Source: JAXGPP01 sp964436865 | GTDB lineage: Bacteria; Planctomycetota; Planctomycetia; Pirellulales; Thermoguttaceae | Assembly (NCBI GenBank): GCA_964436865.1 | Contig: CAYTFK010000181.1 | Location: forward strand, 1 to 14,091 | DNA: 14,091 nt | Direction of reading: 5' to 3' | Shown here: piece by piece, positions 6,304-13,566 of the stretch | Numbering within the stretch: position 1 is the first letter of the stretch | Layout: every line of letters starts with the position of its first letter | The notes under the pieces: model-generated | The model's database searches: none | Told to the model about the DNA's origin: nothing | Seen by the model: only the letters and a program-made list of their open reading frames with translations | Program-made: the position numbers and the translations under genes

Positions 6304-7215
6304 TCAGTCCCATTTCCAGTATCGTACGATGCACCACAGGGCGCGGAAGGCATCGCGGAGGCCGATCTTCTTCCCCTCGCTGTACGTTCGCCCGAAATAG
6401 GTAATTCCCACTTCGTAGATCCGGTATTTGCGCCGCGCCACCTTGGCCGTCAACTCGACTTCGATGCCGAACCGCCGCTCCTTGAGCGTGGGACCGATTT
6501 CGACGAGCACCTCGCGACGAAAGACCTTGTAGCAGGTTTCCATGTCGGTGAGGTTGAGATCGGTGAACATATTGGAGAGCGTGGTGAGTAGCCGGTTGGC
6601 CACGTAATGCCAGAAATAGAGCACGCGATGCGGCCCGGTGGCCACGAAACGCGAGCCGTAGACCACGTCGGCCACGCCCTCGACGATCGGCTGAAGAAGC
6701 TGATGGTAGTGCCCGGGATCGTATTCCAGGTCGGCGTCCTGGACGACAACCACCTGTCCTTTCGCCTTGGAAAAGCCGGTCTTCAGCGCCGCCCCTTTTC
6801 CCCGGTTTGTCTCGTGGTAATAGACCGCCACTTCGGGCTGGTTGGCCATCGTGGCGAGCAACTCCCGCGTCCCGTCGACGCTGCCATCGTCGACCAGCAC
6901 GATTTCCTTGGGAATGGGTACCTCTCGGATACGCCGTACGATTTCCTCGATCGTGTCGCGCTCATTGAATACCGGCACCACCACCGAGAGGCAGAAGTCG
7001 TCTGGAAGCGAGTACAACCCCAGGAGTCTCGCCGCGCGCTCCCCCAGCAGCCGTTCGGGCCAGTTGGACGGCACGCCATCCTGTCCCGCTGCGGGCGATC
7101 CGCAGAACGGACAGGGAATCACCGCCGGATCCCGCTCATTAGGGTGGTTCGCGCCGTGCGACATTAGCTTCGCTTCGCTGTCAAAAACGTCTTCTGAAGA
7201 GGGGACAAAGCCCAT
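6304..7215 (-). CDS. GT2 glycosyltransferase, dolichol-phosphate-mannose-synthase type
   Basis: GT-A fold enzyme of 303 residues, expected to transfer a sugar from a nucleotide-sugar to a polyprenyl phosphate on the cytoplasmic membrane face. Motifs: 'VVVPVFNE' (78-85), 'VDDGSVDGT' (108-116), 'NRGKGAALKTGF' (137-148), the metal-binding 'DADLEYDP' (160-167), 'YGSRF' (186-190), 'TDMETCYKVFRREV' (223-236) and 'RFGIEVELTAKVAR' (248-261), all typical of DPM1/ArnC-like enzymes. There is no C-terminal transmembrane pair, so it is the soluble DPM1-like form. The N-terminal 70 residues are extra and carry 'CPFCGSP' (35-41), half of a zinc-ribbon-like signature. Start is uncertain: ATG at 7215 or ATG at 7164 (minus 17 residues); neither has a good ribosome-binding site. 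Divergent from the FHA gene. Confidence 0.87.
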   Translation of the reverse strand: MGFVPSSEDVFDSEAKLMSHGANHPNERDPAVIPCPFCGSPAAGQDGVPSNWPERLLGERAARLLGLYSLPDDFCLSVVVPVFNERDTIEEIVRRIREVPIPKEIVLVDDGSVDGTRELLATMANQPEVAVYYHETNRGKGAALKTGFSKAKGQVVVVQDADLEYDPGHYHQLLQPIVEGVADVVYGSRFVATGPHRVLYFWHYVANRLLTTLSNMFTDLNLTDMETCYKVFRREVLVEIGPTLKERRFGIEVELTAKVARRKYRIYEVGITYFGRTYSEGKKIGLRDAFRALWCIVRYWKWD

Positions 7216-7301
7216 TATGGCTCGATCCAGTACTTGTAGCTAGCTGGTTCGACCCCTAAACTGAGGCGGTTTGGCGGCACCTGTCCGTGAATGACCGCAT
7301 G

Positions 7302-7330
7302 TTGCTCCAATTGGCACTGCCGATTATCAT
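7302..7330 (+). promoter_or_regulatory. Candidate promoter for the FHA gene
   Basis: TTGCTC (7302-7307, 3 of 6 to TTGACA), spacer of 17 bases, TATCAT (7325-7330, 5 of 6 to TATAAT). A start near 7337 gives a leader of about 50 bases to the ATG at 7390, which has GGAG at 7377-7380. Reasonable but unproven. Confidence 0.45.
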
Positions 7331-7389
7331 ACATCGGCGGGACACGGCCCCCCCAACCACCGTGATACGTTCGGGCGGAGTTGTATTTC

Positions 7390-7965
7390 ATGCAAGCCAC
7401 TTTGGTCATCATCGGAGGAAAGGCCAACAAGGGGCACGTTGTCGTCAACTTGCCCTGCGTCATCGGTCGTAGCCGCCAGGCCGACCTCACGGTGGCCCAT
7501 CCGATGATCAGCCGCCGGCACTGCGAATTGCTCTATGGGGATGGCGTAATGCGCGTCCGTGATCTGCAATCGCTGAACGGCACTCACGTTGGCGGCGAGA
7601 AGATCACCGAGGCTGACCTGCCGCCCAATAGCGAATTCACCATCGGGCCAATCACTTTCCGCGTCGAATACCAGCCGACCGCCGAGGCGAGCGAACCAGG
7701 CGCGGGTGCCATCCCGAGGTCTTTCCCATCTTCTGGGGCAACGATGGGCATCTCCTCGCCTCCGCCACCTTCGACCGTCGAATTCCTCGCCTCGGACGAT
7801 GAGGATCAGCCTCTCTCCGACCCGGCAGCAGGCGAACCTTCCGGCGTCCTGCCGGTCGACGACGACTTGCCCGTCATTGCTCCACCTTCGGGTGATTTGC
7901 CCGATTTCGAGGCGTGGGAAGCGGCGGTAGGCGGCCGCAGCCGGCTGGGCCAGCGCCGCAAATAG
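7390..7965 (+). CDS. FHA-domain protein with disordered acidic tail
   Basis: Protein of 191 residues. Residues 1-95 form a complete FHA domain, which binds phosphothreonine peptides: 'VIGRSRQADLTV' (24-35), the phosphate-contacting 'ISRRHCEL' (40-47) and 'LQSLNGTHVGGE' (59-70) are all intact, including the key Arg27, Ser41, His44 and Asn63. Residues 96-191 are rich in Pro, Ser, Ala, Asp and Glu with no predicted fold, ending in a short basic 'RSRLGQRRK'. No kinase, membrane segment or signal peptide is present, so it is probably a cytoplasmic adaptor reading Ser/Thr-kinase phosphorylation, a signalling mode abundant in planctomycetes. The frame reaches a TTG at 7381, but the ATG at 7390 has GGAG 9 bases upstream. 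Convergent with the reductase gene, 20 bases apart. The partner kinase is not in the window. Confidence 0.88.
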   Translation: MQATLVIIGGKANKGHVVVNLPCVIGRSRQADLTVAHPMISRRHCELLYGDGVMRVRDLQSLNGTHVGGEKITEADLPPNSEFTIGPITFRVEYQPTAEASEPGAGAIPRSFPSSGATMGISSPPPPSTVEFLASDDEDQPLSDPAAGEPSGVLPVDDDLPVIAPPSGDLPDFEAWEAAVGGRSRLGQRRK

Positions 7966-7985
7966 GGCCTGCTCCCCGGGCCGCG

Positions 7986-8999
7986 TCACATCCAGCCTTG
8001 CTCGCGGTACCATGCGGCCGTGCGGCTAAGCTGATCCGCGAGCGGCGTGGAGACGCAGACGCCGAGTTCTCTTTCAGCCTTTTGTGGCGAACAAGTCCAC
8101 GAACCGGCGGTAGCTTCGCGGGCCTTGTCAGGATTGAAATAAGCCGACCGGCCGAGAAGGCAACCGGCGGCACCCGCCAGGCCGGCGGCCGCCCGCACCG
8201 CAAAGTGTGCAACGGGTACTCTCACCACGCGCCGGCGACCGAGGGCGCGACCAATGAGATTGCCCAATTCAGAGTAGGTTGGCTGCTCTGGACCGGCGGC
8301 GAAATACAGACCCTCGGCGCCAGTCTCGCTGGCAGACGCTCGCAATCGCCGGCCGCGCTCGGCGGCGGCGATGAGAAAGCGGACGGCGTCGCTCGCATGG
8401 AGGATCGCGAACCGTCGGGGTGTGAAGCCGGGCACGAGATGGACGCCGTAGCGCCCAATGGGCCGAAAAACTTGGAGCATCGCTCGATCGGCCTCTCCGA
8501 ACACGATCGGCAACCGCACGATGGTGACCGGGAGCCGGCCAGCCGACTCCGCCGCCGCCAGTTCGCCCGCCCGTTTGCTCCGACCGTAGTCAGATACCGG
8601 CCGGACCGGATCGCGTTCGGATCGTGGGCGGCCGTTTGGCGAAGGTCCGGCTGCCGCCAGGCTCGATACCAGCACGACCACCGGCGGAACTGCCTGCCCG
8701 GCGCACACTCCGCAGACGGTGCGGACTCCCTGCTCGTTGACCGCGAAGAACTGCTGCCGATGTTGAGCAAACGTTCGGCCGGCCAGATGGTAGACAATCG
8801 CCTGCCCGGCGGCAGCCCGCGCCACGCTGGCGGCATCGGTGACGTCTCCCACTGCGGTGCTGATCGGGCAGTCCGCGATCCCGTCCACCCGGGATTCGGC
8901 GCGAACAAGGCAGGTGACTTCGTCGCCGCGCTCGATGAGGGCCCGGACCAGATGGAAGCCCAGAAAACCGCTCGCTCCCGTGACCAGCACCCGTGCCAT
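7986..8999 (-). CDS. NAD(P)-dependent epimerase/dehydratase-like reductase (extended SDR)
   Basis: Extended short-chain dehydrogenase of 337 residues. The Rossmann motif is 'VTGASGFLG' (6-14, GxxGxxG); 'GDVTD' (51-55) and 'YHLAG' (70-74) are the expected later strands; the catalytic set is Ser112/Ser113 with the Y-G-R-S-K of residues 138-142 (YxxxK). It resembles the 3-beta-HSD/dihydroflavonol-reductase/ceramide-reductase branch more than sugar epimerases, but the substrate is not determined by sequence. The frame is open to 9233, but the ATG at 8999 is chosen because the Rossmann strand starts immediately and GGGAGAA lies upstream (spacing about 11, rather long). It is divergent from the YghO-type GNAT gene with 84 bases between, which suggests joint regulation and perhaps a shared pathway. 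Confidence 0.87.
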   Translation of the reverse strand: MARVLVTGASGFLGFHLVRALIERGDEVTCLVRAESRVDGIADCPISTAVGDVTDAASVARAAAGQAIVYHLAGRTFAQHRQQFFAVNEQGVRTVCGVCAGQAVPPVVVLVSSLAAAGPSPNGRPRSERDPVRPVSDYGRSKRAGELAAAESAGRLPVTIVRLPIVFGEADRAMLQVFRPIGRYGVHLVPGFTPRRFAILHASDAVRFLIAAAERGRRLRASASETGAEGLYFAAGPEQPTYSELGNLIGRALGRRRVVRVPVAHFAVRAAAGLAGAAGCLLGRSAYFNPDKAREATAGSWTCSPQKAERELGVCVSTPLADQLSRTAAWYREQGWM

Positions 9000-9062
9000 C
9001 GAGCCCGATTCTCCCGTTTTTTGCCATTGGCATGCCGGACGGGAGTGTAGCGTTTTTGGAAA

Positions 9063-9079
9063 ACCGGTAGTATACCGGT
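9063..9079. promoter_or_regulatory. Perfect inverted repeat just before the GNAT start codon
   Basis: ACCGGTA (9063-9069), spacer GTA, TACCGGT (9073-9079): a 7+3+7 perfect inverted repeat ending 4 bases before the ATG at 9084. It replaces the Shine-Dalgarno region; no GGAG-like sequence is present. A TAGTAT (9068-9073) inside it could act as a -10 for a leaderless transcript. It could be an operator or a translation-initiation hairpin. Confidence 0.45.
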
Positions 9080-9083
9080 CCAT

Positions 9084-10235
9084 ATGAACGAGCCTGTCAG
9101 GATTGTCCCGGTGCGCCAGCGGCGCCGCGAGCGCCAGTTTCTCGGTCTGCCCTGGTCGCTTTACCGTAGCGACCCCTGTTGGATACCCGCGCTCGGGATC
9201 GACGAGCGGGAACTGTTGGGCTTCCGGCCCCATCCGTTCTATCTACGCAATGAAATCCAGACGTTCCTCGCCTTTCGCTCCGGAGAGGTGTGCGGCCGGA
9301 TCGCCGCGATCCTCAACCGGGACCACAACGCGCGGTACGGCGAGCGGCGGGGATTCTTCGGATTCTTCGAGTGCATCGACGATCAGGAGGTGGCCGACCG
9401 GCTCTTCGATGCGGTGCGCGAATGGTTTGGCGAGCGCGACATCTTCACACTCCGCGGGCCGACCAATCCGTCGCTCAACTACGCCCTGGGACTGCTCGTC
9501 GATGGTTTCGATTCGCCCCCCATGTTCATGATGACATACAACCCGCCCTACTACGCGCGGCTGGTTGAGAGTTATGGCTTCCGCAAGTCACAGGATCTGT
9601 ACGCCTACTGGGGGCACATCGATATGCTCCCCAAGGTCCAGGCCCGCTATGCGGCCGTCGCGGAGCAATTGATCGAGCACCACGAGGTCCGCTACCGGCC
9701 TTTGGACAGAACGCGTTTCCAGGAAGATGTCGAGGAATTCCTGCGGATCTACAACCGCTCGCTGACCAACACCTGGGGTTTCGTGCCGATGACGGCCGAG
9801 GAAGTCCGCCATCTCGCGGGCGGATTGAAATGGCTGATGATCCCCGAGTTGACGCTGGGCGTGGAGATGAAGGGACGCCTGATCGGGGCCGTGTTCTGCC
9901 TGCCCGACTACAACCCGAGGATCAAGGCCATCGGCGGCCGCCTGTTTCCCTTCGGTTTCGCGCGGTTGCTGGCCAACAAGCGCGCCATCAAGCGGGCCCG
10001 GGTAATCAGCGTCAACGTGCTTCCCGAGTACCAGTTGCTGGGTTTGGGGCTGGTGCTGGCGCACGGACTGGTGCCCAAGATCCTTTCCTCGGGCATTGAG
10101 GAAGTCGAGTTCTCGTGGGTGCTCGAGTCGAACACCCTTTCTCGCGGCAGTCTGGAGAAGGCTGGCACGCGGCGCTACAAGACCTACCGGATCTACGACT
10201 TCGAGCCGCAAGCCGGCGGCTGCCGGCGCGACTGA
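9084..10235 (+). CDS. YghO-type GNAT-fold protein (putative N-acyltransferase)
   Basis: Protein of 383 residues that I recognise as the family of E. coli YghO, often annotated 'GNAT family N-acetyltransferase' or misannotated 'dATP pyrophosphohydrolase'. Distinctive conserved segments: 'FLGLPWSLYRSDPCWIPAL' (19-37), 'GRIAAILNRDHN' (71-82), 'GFFGFFECIDDQE' (90-102), 'RGPTNPSLN' (124-132), 'GLLVDGFDSPP' (136-146), 'MMTYNPPYY' (149-157) and, at the C-terminal half of the fold, 'FSWVLESN' (343-350) and 'RYKTYRIY' (364-371). The C-terminal half looks like the GNAT acyl-CoA/ACP-binding module. From what I recall of the literature, a bacterial ceramide synthase of Caulobacter is an acyltransferase of this general kind, so N-acylation of a long-chain amine is a fair hypothesis. 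It is divergent from a reductase gene; no ribosome-binding site; convergent with the next gene. Confidence 0.8.
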   Translation: MNEPVRIVPVRQRRRERQFLGLPWSLYRSDPCWIPALGIDERELLGFRPHPFYLRNEIQTFLAFRSGEVCGRIAAILNRDHNARYGERRGFFGFFECIDDQEVADRLFDAVREWFGERDIFTLRGPTNPSLNYALGLLVDGFDSPPMFMMTYNPPYYARLVESYGFRKSQDLYAYWGHIDMLPKVQARYAAVAEQLIEHHEVRYRPLDRTRFQEDVEEFLRIYNRSLTNTWGFVPMTAEEVRHLAGGLKWLMIPELTLGVEMKGRLIGAVFCLPDYNPRIKAIGGRLFPFGFARLLANKRAIKRARVISVNVLPEYQLLGLGLVLAHGLVPKILSSGIEEVEFSWVLESNTLSRGSLEKAGTRRYKTYRIYDFEPQAGGCRRD

Positions 10236-10247
10236 GTGCCGGCTTGC
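10208..10247. terminator. 10-bp inverted repeat at convergent gene ends
   Basis: GCAAGCCGGC (10208-10217) and GCCGGCTTGC (10238-10247) are perfect complements across 20 bases. The repeat contains the GNAT stop (10233-10235) and ends 4 bases before the stop of the convergent prenyltransferase-repeat gene (10252). No clear U-run follows on either strand, but the position fits a shared terminator or a collision barrier. Confidence 0.5.
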
Positions 10248-10251
10248 CTGC

Positions 10252-11469
10252 TTACCGCCGGCAGCGGGCCAGCGACATCAGCGCAAACGCCGTACCGTAC
10301 TGCTGGTGGTAATCGTAGAGCGGGTAATCCCACCACGATCCGTCCTTCTCCTGCAGGCTCAAGAGCACGTGTGCGAGATGGTCCTGATACTGGGCCCGCG
10401 CGTCGGGGGCGAGTTCGTCAATGCACAGCGCCGCGTAGTAATGGCCGTAGTAGAAGAAGTATCCGGCGACGGCGAACCACGACTCGTGCGGCACCGGCCG
10501 CTTCCGGCCGAAGCTGAGCCAATCATTGCGGCTGAACAGCCGGTCGAGCCAGGTCGTCATCACCTCGTCAGTCACCGCTTTGTCGCCCCATAGCCGCATC
10601 GCCAGATTGCAGGCCTGCGAGCGCCCGAGGCTGCCGCCCGGCCGGTTGACCGGGTGCATCGGCGAGTTCTTGAGATATTCGCCGTAGAGATACGTGAAAT
10701 CGGGCTTTCGCTGGCGGCGGATCGACTCGACCGCGCGATCGATAATCTTCTCGGGGACCTCCGCACCGGCCTCCTTGGCGGCATGCAGGGCCACCAGGAC
10801 CGTGGCCGAGACGAAGCTGATCGTCGATCCGGCCGGCTTTTGGGTTCCAAAGTCGAAATCGTAGTAGCACCATCCACCGTCGACGCACTCGTACCGCTTG
10901 AGAAGCTCGATCTGCTCGGCGATCGCCTGCTTGAGCCTGCGCTGCCGCTCCTCGTCGCCGGTCTTGCGGTTCATGAGCACCGCCAGCGCCTGGATCGCGT
11001 AGGCGTGGCCCCAGGTGTTGTAGATCGCGTCGGGAGTCGCCCGGCGGAGCGACGGCAGGTGCGCCAGCAACCAGGTTTCGCCCCGATCAATCGCCGCGCC
11101 GATCTGCGGGGTGTCGCCGTCTTTCTCCAGTTCGGCCAGCGCCATGACACACAGCGCGGTGACCCCGCTGCGGAAGGCGTGGTGGGCGCCGGGCACCGGC
11201 GCGTAGATGTTCAATCCCTTGGTGTTGAAGTGCGAGCCCCACGAACCGTCCTCATTCTGCCGCGAAATGAGGAAATCGACGCCCCGCGCGATGGCTTCCT
11301 CGATCTTCTGCGGATCGGCCGGCGCGACGGGCTCCGGACGCTGGATCGTCTCCAGCGCGCGGGAAGGTTTCTCGATCCGTGCTTTGGTCGATCCTTCCTC
11401 GGCGGCCACCGACGTCACCCACGCGGCGCAGAGCGCCGCCGCGGTCAGCAAGCAGGCACGAGATCTCAT
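10252..11469 (-). CDS. Secreted prenyltransferase/squalene-oxidase-repeat protein
   Basis: Protein of 405 residues with a signal peptide (about 1-23, cleavage near V-A-A-E) followed by an alpha/alpha-barrel-type repeat protein of the terpene-cyclase/prenyltransferase-repeat superfamily. QW-like motifs: 'QNEDGSWG' (71-78), 'VDGGW' (196-200) and 'QEKDGSWW' (373-380). The acid DxDD motif of squalene-hopene cyclase is absent and the protein is exported and short (cyclases are about 630 residues), so cyclase activity is unlikely. Such proteins are common and uncharacterised in planctomycetes; they may bind isoprenoids or act structurally. A Tyr/His-rich region (331-350: 'WFAVAGYFFYYGHYYAA') is notable. 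ATG at 11469 is chosen because AAGGA lies 6 bases upstream and the signal peptide starts there; the frame itself continues to 11538. Follows the adaptor gene by 74 bases, probably one operon. Confidence 0.83.
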   Translation of the reverse strand: MRSRACLLTAAALCAAWVTSVAAEEGSTKARIEKPSRALETIQRPEPVAPADPQKIEEAIARGVDFLISRQNEDGSWGSHFNTKGLNIYAPVPGAHHAFRSGVTALCVMALAELEKDGDTPQIGAAIDRGETWLLAHLPSLRRATPDAIYNTWGHAYAIQALAVLMNRKTGDEERQRRLKQAIAEQIELLKRYECVDGGWCYYDFDFGTQKPAGSTISFVSATVLVALHAAKEAGAEVPEKIIDRAVESIRRQRKPDFTYLYGEYLKNSPMHPVNRPGGSLGRSQACNLAMRLWGDKAVTDEVMTTWLDRLFSRNDWLSFGRKRPVPHESWFAVAGYFFYYGHYYAALCIDELAPDARAQYQDHLAHVLLSLQEKDGSWWDYPLYDYHQQYGTAFALMSLARCRR

Positions 11470-11502
11470 GAAGCTTCCTTTGGGGTGGCGGGCGGGCCGC
11501 GC

Positions 11503-11537
11503 TGCGGTCCGCTTCACGGTGTTCACCAGGGACCGCA
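11503..11537 (-). promoter_or_regulatory. Intercistronic hairpin between the adaptor and the repeat protein
   Basis: TGCGGTCC (11503-11510) and GGACCGCA (11530-11537) form a perfect 8-bp stem around 19 bases, lying between the adaptor stop (11544-11546) and the ATG at 11469. There is no U-run, so it is more likely an mRNA-stability or expression-ratio element than a terminator. Confidence 0.4.
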
Positions 11538-11543
11538 AGGCGG

Positions 11544-13244
11544 TTACTTCTTCTCTTCGGGCTTCTGGGCGAGGATCTCGTCGCCGTCTTCCAGGCCTTC
11601 CAGAATCTCGACCTTGTCGCCGCTCTTCTGGCCAACGACCACGGCCTGCTTCTTCGGCTTGCCTGTCTCGACTGCCATATAGACGAACTGCTTATCGCTG
11701 TCGATCTCGTCGGCAAACACGGCCGAAGCGGGAACCACCAGGGCCTCGCGACGGACGTACGGAAGCAGCTTCGCCGTGCACGTCATGCCGGGCATGATGT
11801 CGTCCGCGTCGCCAACCAGCTTCAGCTTGAGCTTGGCTTCGAATTTGCCGGAGCTGGAGGGAACGGAATCGACCTCCGAGACCGTGGCATCGAGCTTCAG
11901 GTCCGGATAGCCTGCCGGCTGAACCACGGCTTCCAGGCCCGGCTTGATCCAATGCAGGTTCTTCTCGTCGACCGTGGCGCGGACGAATATCGGCCGCGGC
12001 TCCACGATGGTCATGAAGACCTCGCCGGAGGTGATCTCGCCGCCGGGACGCAGGTCGTCGGCCGCCGCCGATGCACCGCTCCACTGGCCCCGGACCGAGC
12101 GGCCGTAATAGACCACGCCGTCGGTAGGCGATGCGATCTCCATCAATTCGCGATCCGCCTCGAGACGGGCGAGATCCTTGTCGCTCCTGGCCCTGACAAC
12201 CTTCTGCTTCTCCAATGCGATCCGGGCCTGTTCGAGGCTCTGAGGGAGCGTCGCCTTCGCCTTCTCGGTGGCTAGCGCGGTGCGTTCGACCGTGTCTTTC
12301 AAGCTCTCTTCCTGGCGCGGAATCGACAGCTTGACCGTTTCCTCGTAACGGGCCTCGGCCAACTCGACCATGAACTCGGCCCGCCGGACGGCGTCGCGCT
12401 GCCGCTTGAGCACGATCTCTTCCGTTTCTTCGGTAAGATCATCCGCCTCGTACATCTTCTCGAGCTGCTTGAGTTCCTCCTGTTCGTATTCCAGCGAATT
12501 CCTGGCCGTATCGAGCGAATACTTCGCGCTCTTCTCCGAAAGCGGCTTGTCGATCTCCTGATAACGGGCGAAGTCCTCGTCCATGATCCTCTTGCTGCGC
12601 TCCGCGAGCTTCAGGTCCATGGGCGTGGTGGCTTGCAGTGCCTCGAGATCTCTCTCCGCCTGCTCCAAAGCCAGCCTGGCCAGACGCTGGTCGGAACGGC
12701 GATCAGCCAGCGCATTGTCGATCTTCTCCGTTTCGAACTCCACGAGCACGTCGCCCTTGCCGACCTCGGTGCCGTGCGCCACCGCCTTGCGGACCTTGAG
12801 CTCACTCCAGACCTTGGGCCGGACCGAGATCTCGGTCATGTTCTTGGCCTCCAGTACGCCCGTCAGGCTCACTTCCACCTTGACAGGCTGACGCGCGGCC
12901 TTGACCGTGGCGGGTTTGGCCGCCGCGGCCGATTCGGTCTTCGCCGCCGCGGCCGATTCGGTCTTCGCCGTCTCGGCCGGCTTCTCGGCAGCCGCGTCCG
13001 GCTTCGCCTCGTCGGCCGCCTTGACTTCCGCCGCTTCTTCCTTGGTCGCTTCCTTCTTGTCCTCAACCTTGTCAACCTTGTCCGTGGCCGGTGCGGCCTG
13101 AGCGTCGTCGTTGGAACTGGCTGCTGCCGGGCGGCGAGATTTGGCCGACTTCTTCTTCGGTGGCTTGCTGTCTTGGGCCAACGTGGTTGCAGCCAACAGG
13201 AAGATCACAAGACAGCCAATGATCGCGCGGGTCAACTGAGGCAT
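11544..13244 (-). CDS. HlyD/RND-type periplasmic adaptor with long Ala/Lys/Glu linker
   Basis: Protein of 566 residues. A signal peptide or anchor (residues 1-23, hydrophobic 7-22) is followed by about 90 residues of low-complexity Lys/Ala/Glu/Asp sequence (24-118). Then comes a membrane-fusion-protein core: first half of the barrel-sandwich ('VEVSLTGVLEAKNMTEISVRP', 'GTEVGKGDVLVEF', 123-170), a long coiled-coil hairpin (about 175-368), the second half ('IASPTDGVVYYG', 370-381), beta-barrel (409-490) and a membrane-proximal domain ending near 560. Such adaptors bridge an inner-membrane exporter (ABC, MFS or RND) to the outer membrane. The coiled coil of about 190 residues is long, as in TolC-docking hairpins. 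No exporter gene is visible. ATG at 13244; a weak GGA about 9 bases upstream. Precedes the repeat-protein gene in a likely operon. Confidence 0.85.
   Translation of the reverse strand: MPQLTRAIIGCLVIFLLAATTLAQDSKPPKKKSAKSRRPAAASSNDDAQAAPATDKVDKVEDKKEATKEEAAEVKAADEAKPDAAAEKPAETAKTESAAAAKTESAAAAKPATVKAARQPVKVEVSLTGVLEAKNMTEISVRPKVWSELKVRKAVAHGTEVGKGDVLVEFETEKIDNALADRRSDQRLARLALEQAERDLEALQATTPMDLKLAERSKRIMDEDFARYQEIDKPLSEKSAKYSLDTARNSLEYEQEELKQLEKMYEADDLTEETEEIVLKRQRDAVRRAEFMVELAEARYEETVKLSIPRQEESLKDTVERTALATEKAKATLPQSLEQARIALEKQKVVRARSDKDLARLEADRELMEIASPTDGVVYYGRSVRGQWSGASAAADDLRPGGEITSGEVFMTIVEPRPIFVRATVDEKNLHWIKPGLEAVVQPAGYPDLKLDATVSEVDSVPSSSGKFEAKLKLKLVGDADDIMPGMTCTAKLLPYVRREALVVPASAVFADEIDSDKQFVYMAVETGKPKKQAVVVGQKSGDKVEILEGLEDGDEILAQKPEEKK
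12919..12966. repeat. 24-bp tandem duplication in the adaptor linker
   Basis: Two perfect, adjacent 24-bp copies (12919-12942 and 12943-12966) encode the octapeptide K-T-E-S-A-A-A-A twice within the low-complexity linker. The unit is a multiple of three, so copy-number change would alter linker length without breaking the frame. Confidence 0.85.
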
Positions 13245-13566
13245 GGTGTGGATTCCAGGATGTGTTGCTTCCGGTGTAAAGCGTGAGCGGCTTCCAACGC
13301 GTTCCCGACCGGCGGACCGGACTCGCTACGCTTGCCCTCGCTCACCGTCCAGCGGAGATTCGATCGCCAATGGGCCGGCGACGGCAGATCTTCATTCTTT
13401 CCTCGCGACCGTCCGGCCGCAAGACACTCACCCCCATCTATGGCGGGATTGGTCCAAGTGGTCCCTCCGGTGTGTTGCTGGTGCCGGTTGTCACCAAGAC
13501 GCGGCCCTCTCTCAGGGGCTGCGCGCGGCGGTTCGGCGGCACCGTTCGCCGACCGCTCCGCCTGAT
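13245..13566. other. Non-coding region between the adaptor start and the GT4 stop
   Basis: A gap of 322 bp with no believable gene. The open frames crossing it (for example plus 13283-13588 and minus 13232-13792) have no protein-like pattern. It should hold the promoter of the adaptor operon on the minus strand; I see no convincing -35/-10 pair, and no strong hairpin after the GT4 stop. Confidence 0.5.

Noticed and set aside
7914..9050. Long plus-strand open frame of 378 residues
   Set aside because: Antisense to the SDR reductase, whose Rossmann and YxxxK motifs are intact; the plus frame is low-complexity and Arg-rich.
10654..11682. Long plus-strand open frame of 342 residues
   Set aside because: Antisense to the prenyltransferase-repeat gene; no recognisable domains.
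12919..12966. Possible CRISPR-like array
   Set aside because: Only two adjacent copies with no spacers, in frame with a protein-coding linker; it is a coding tandem duplication.
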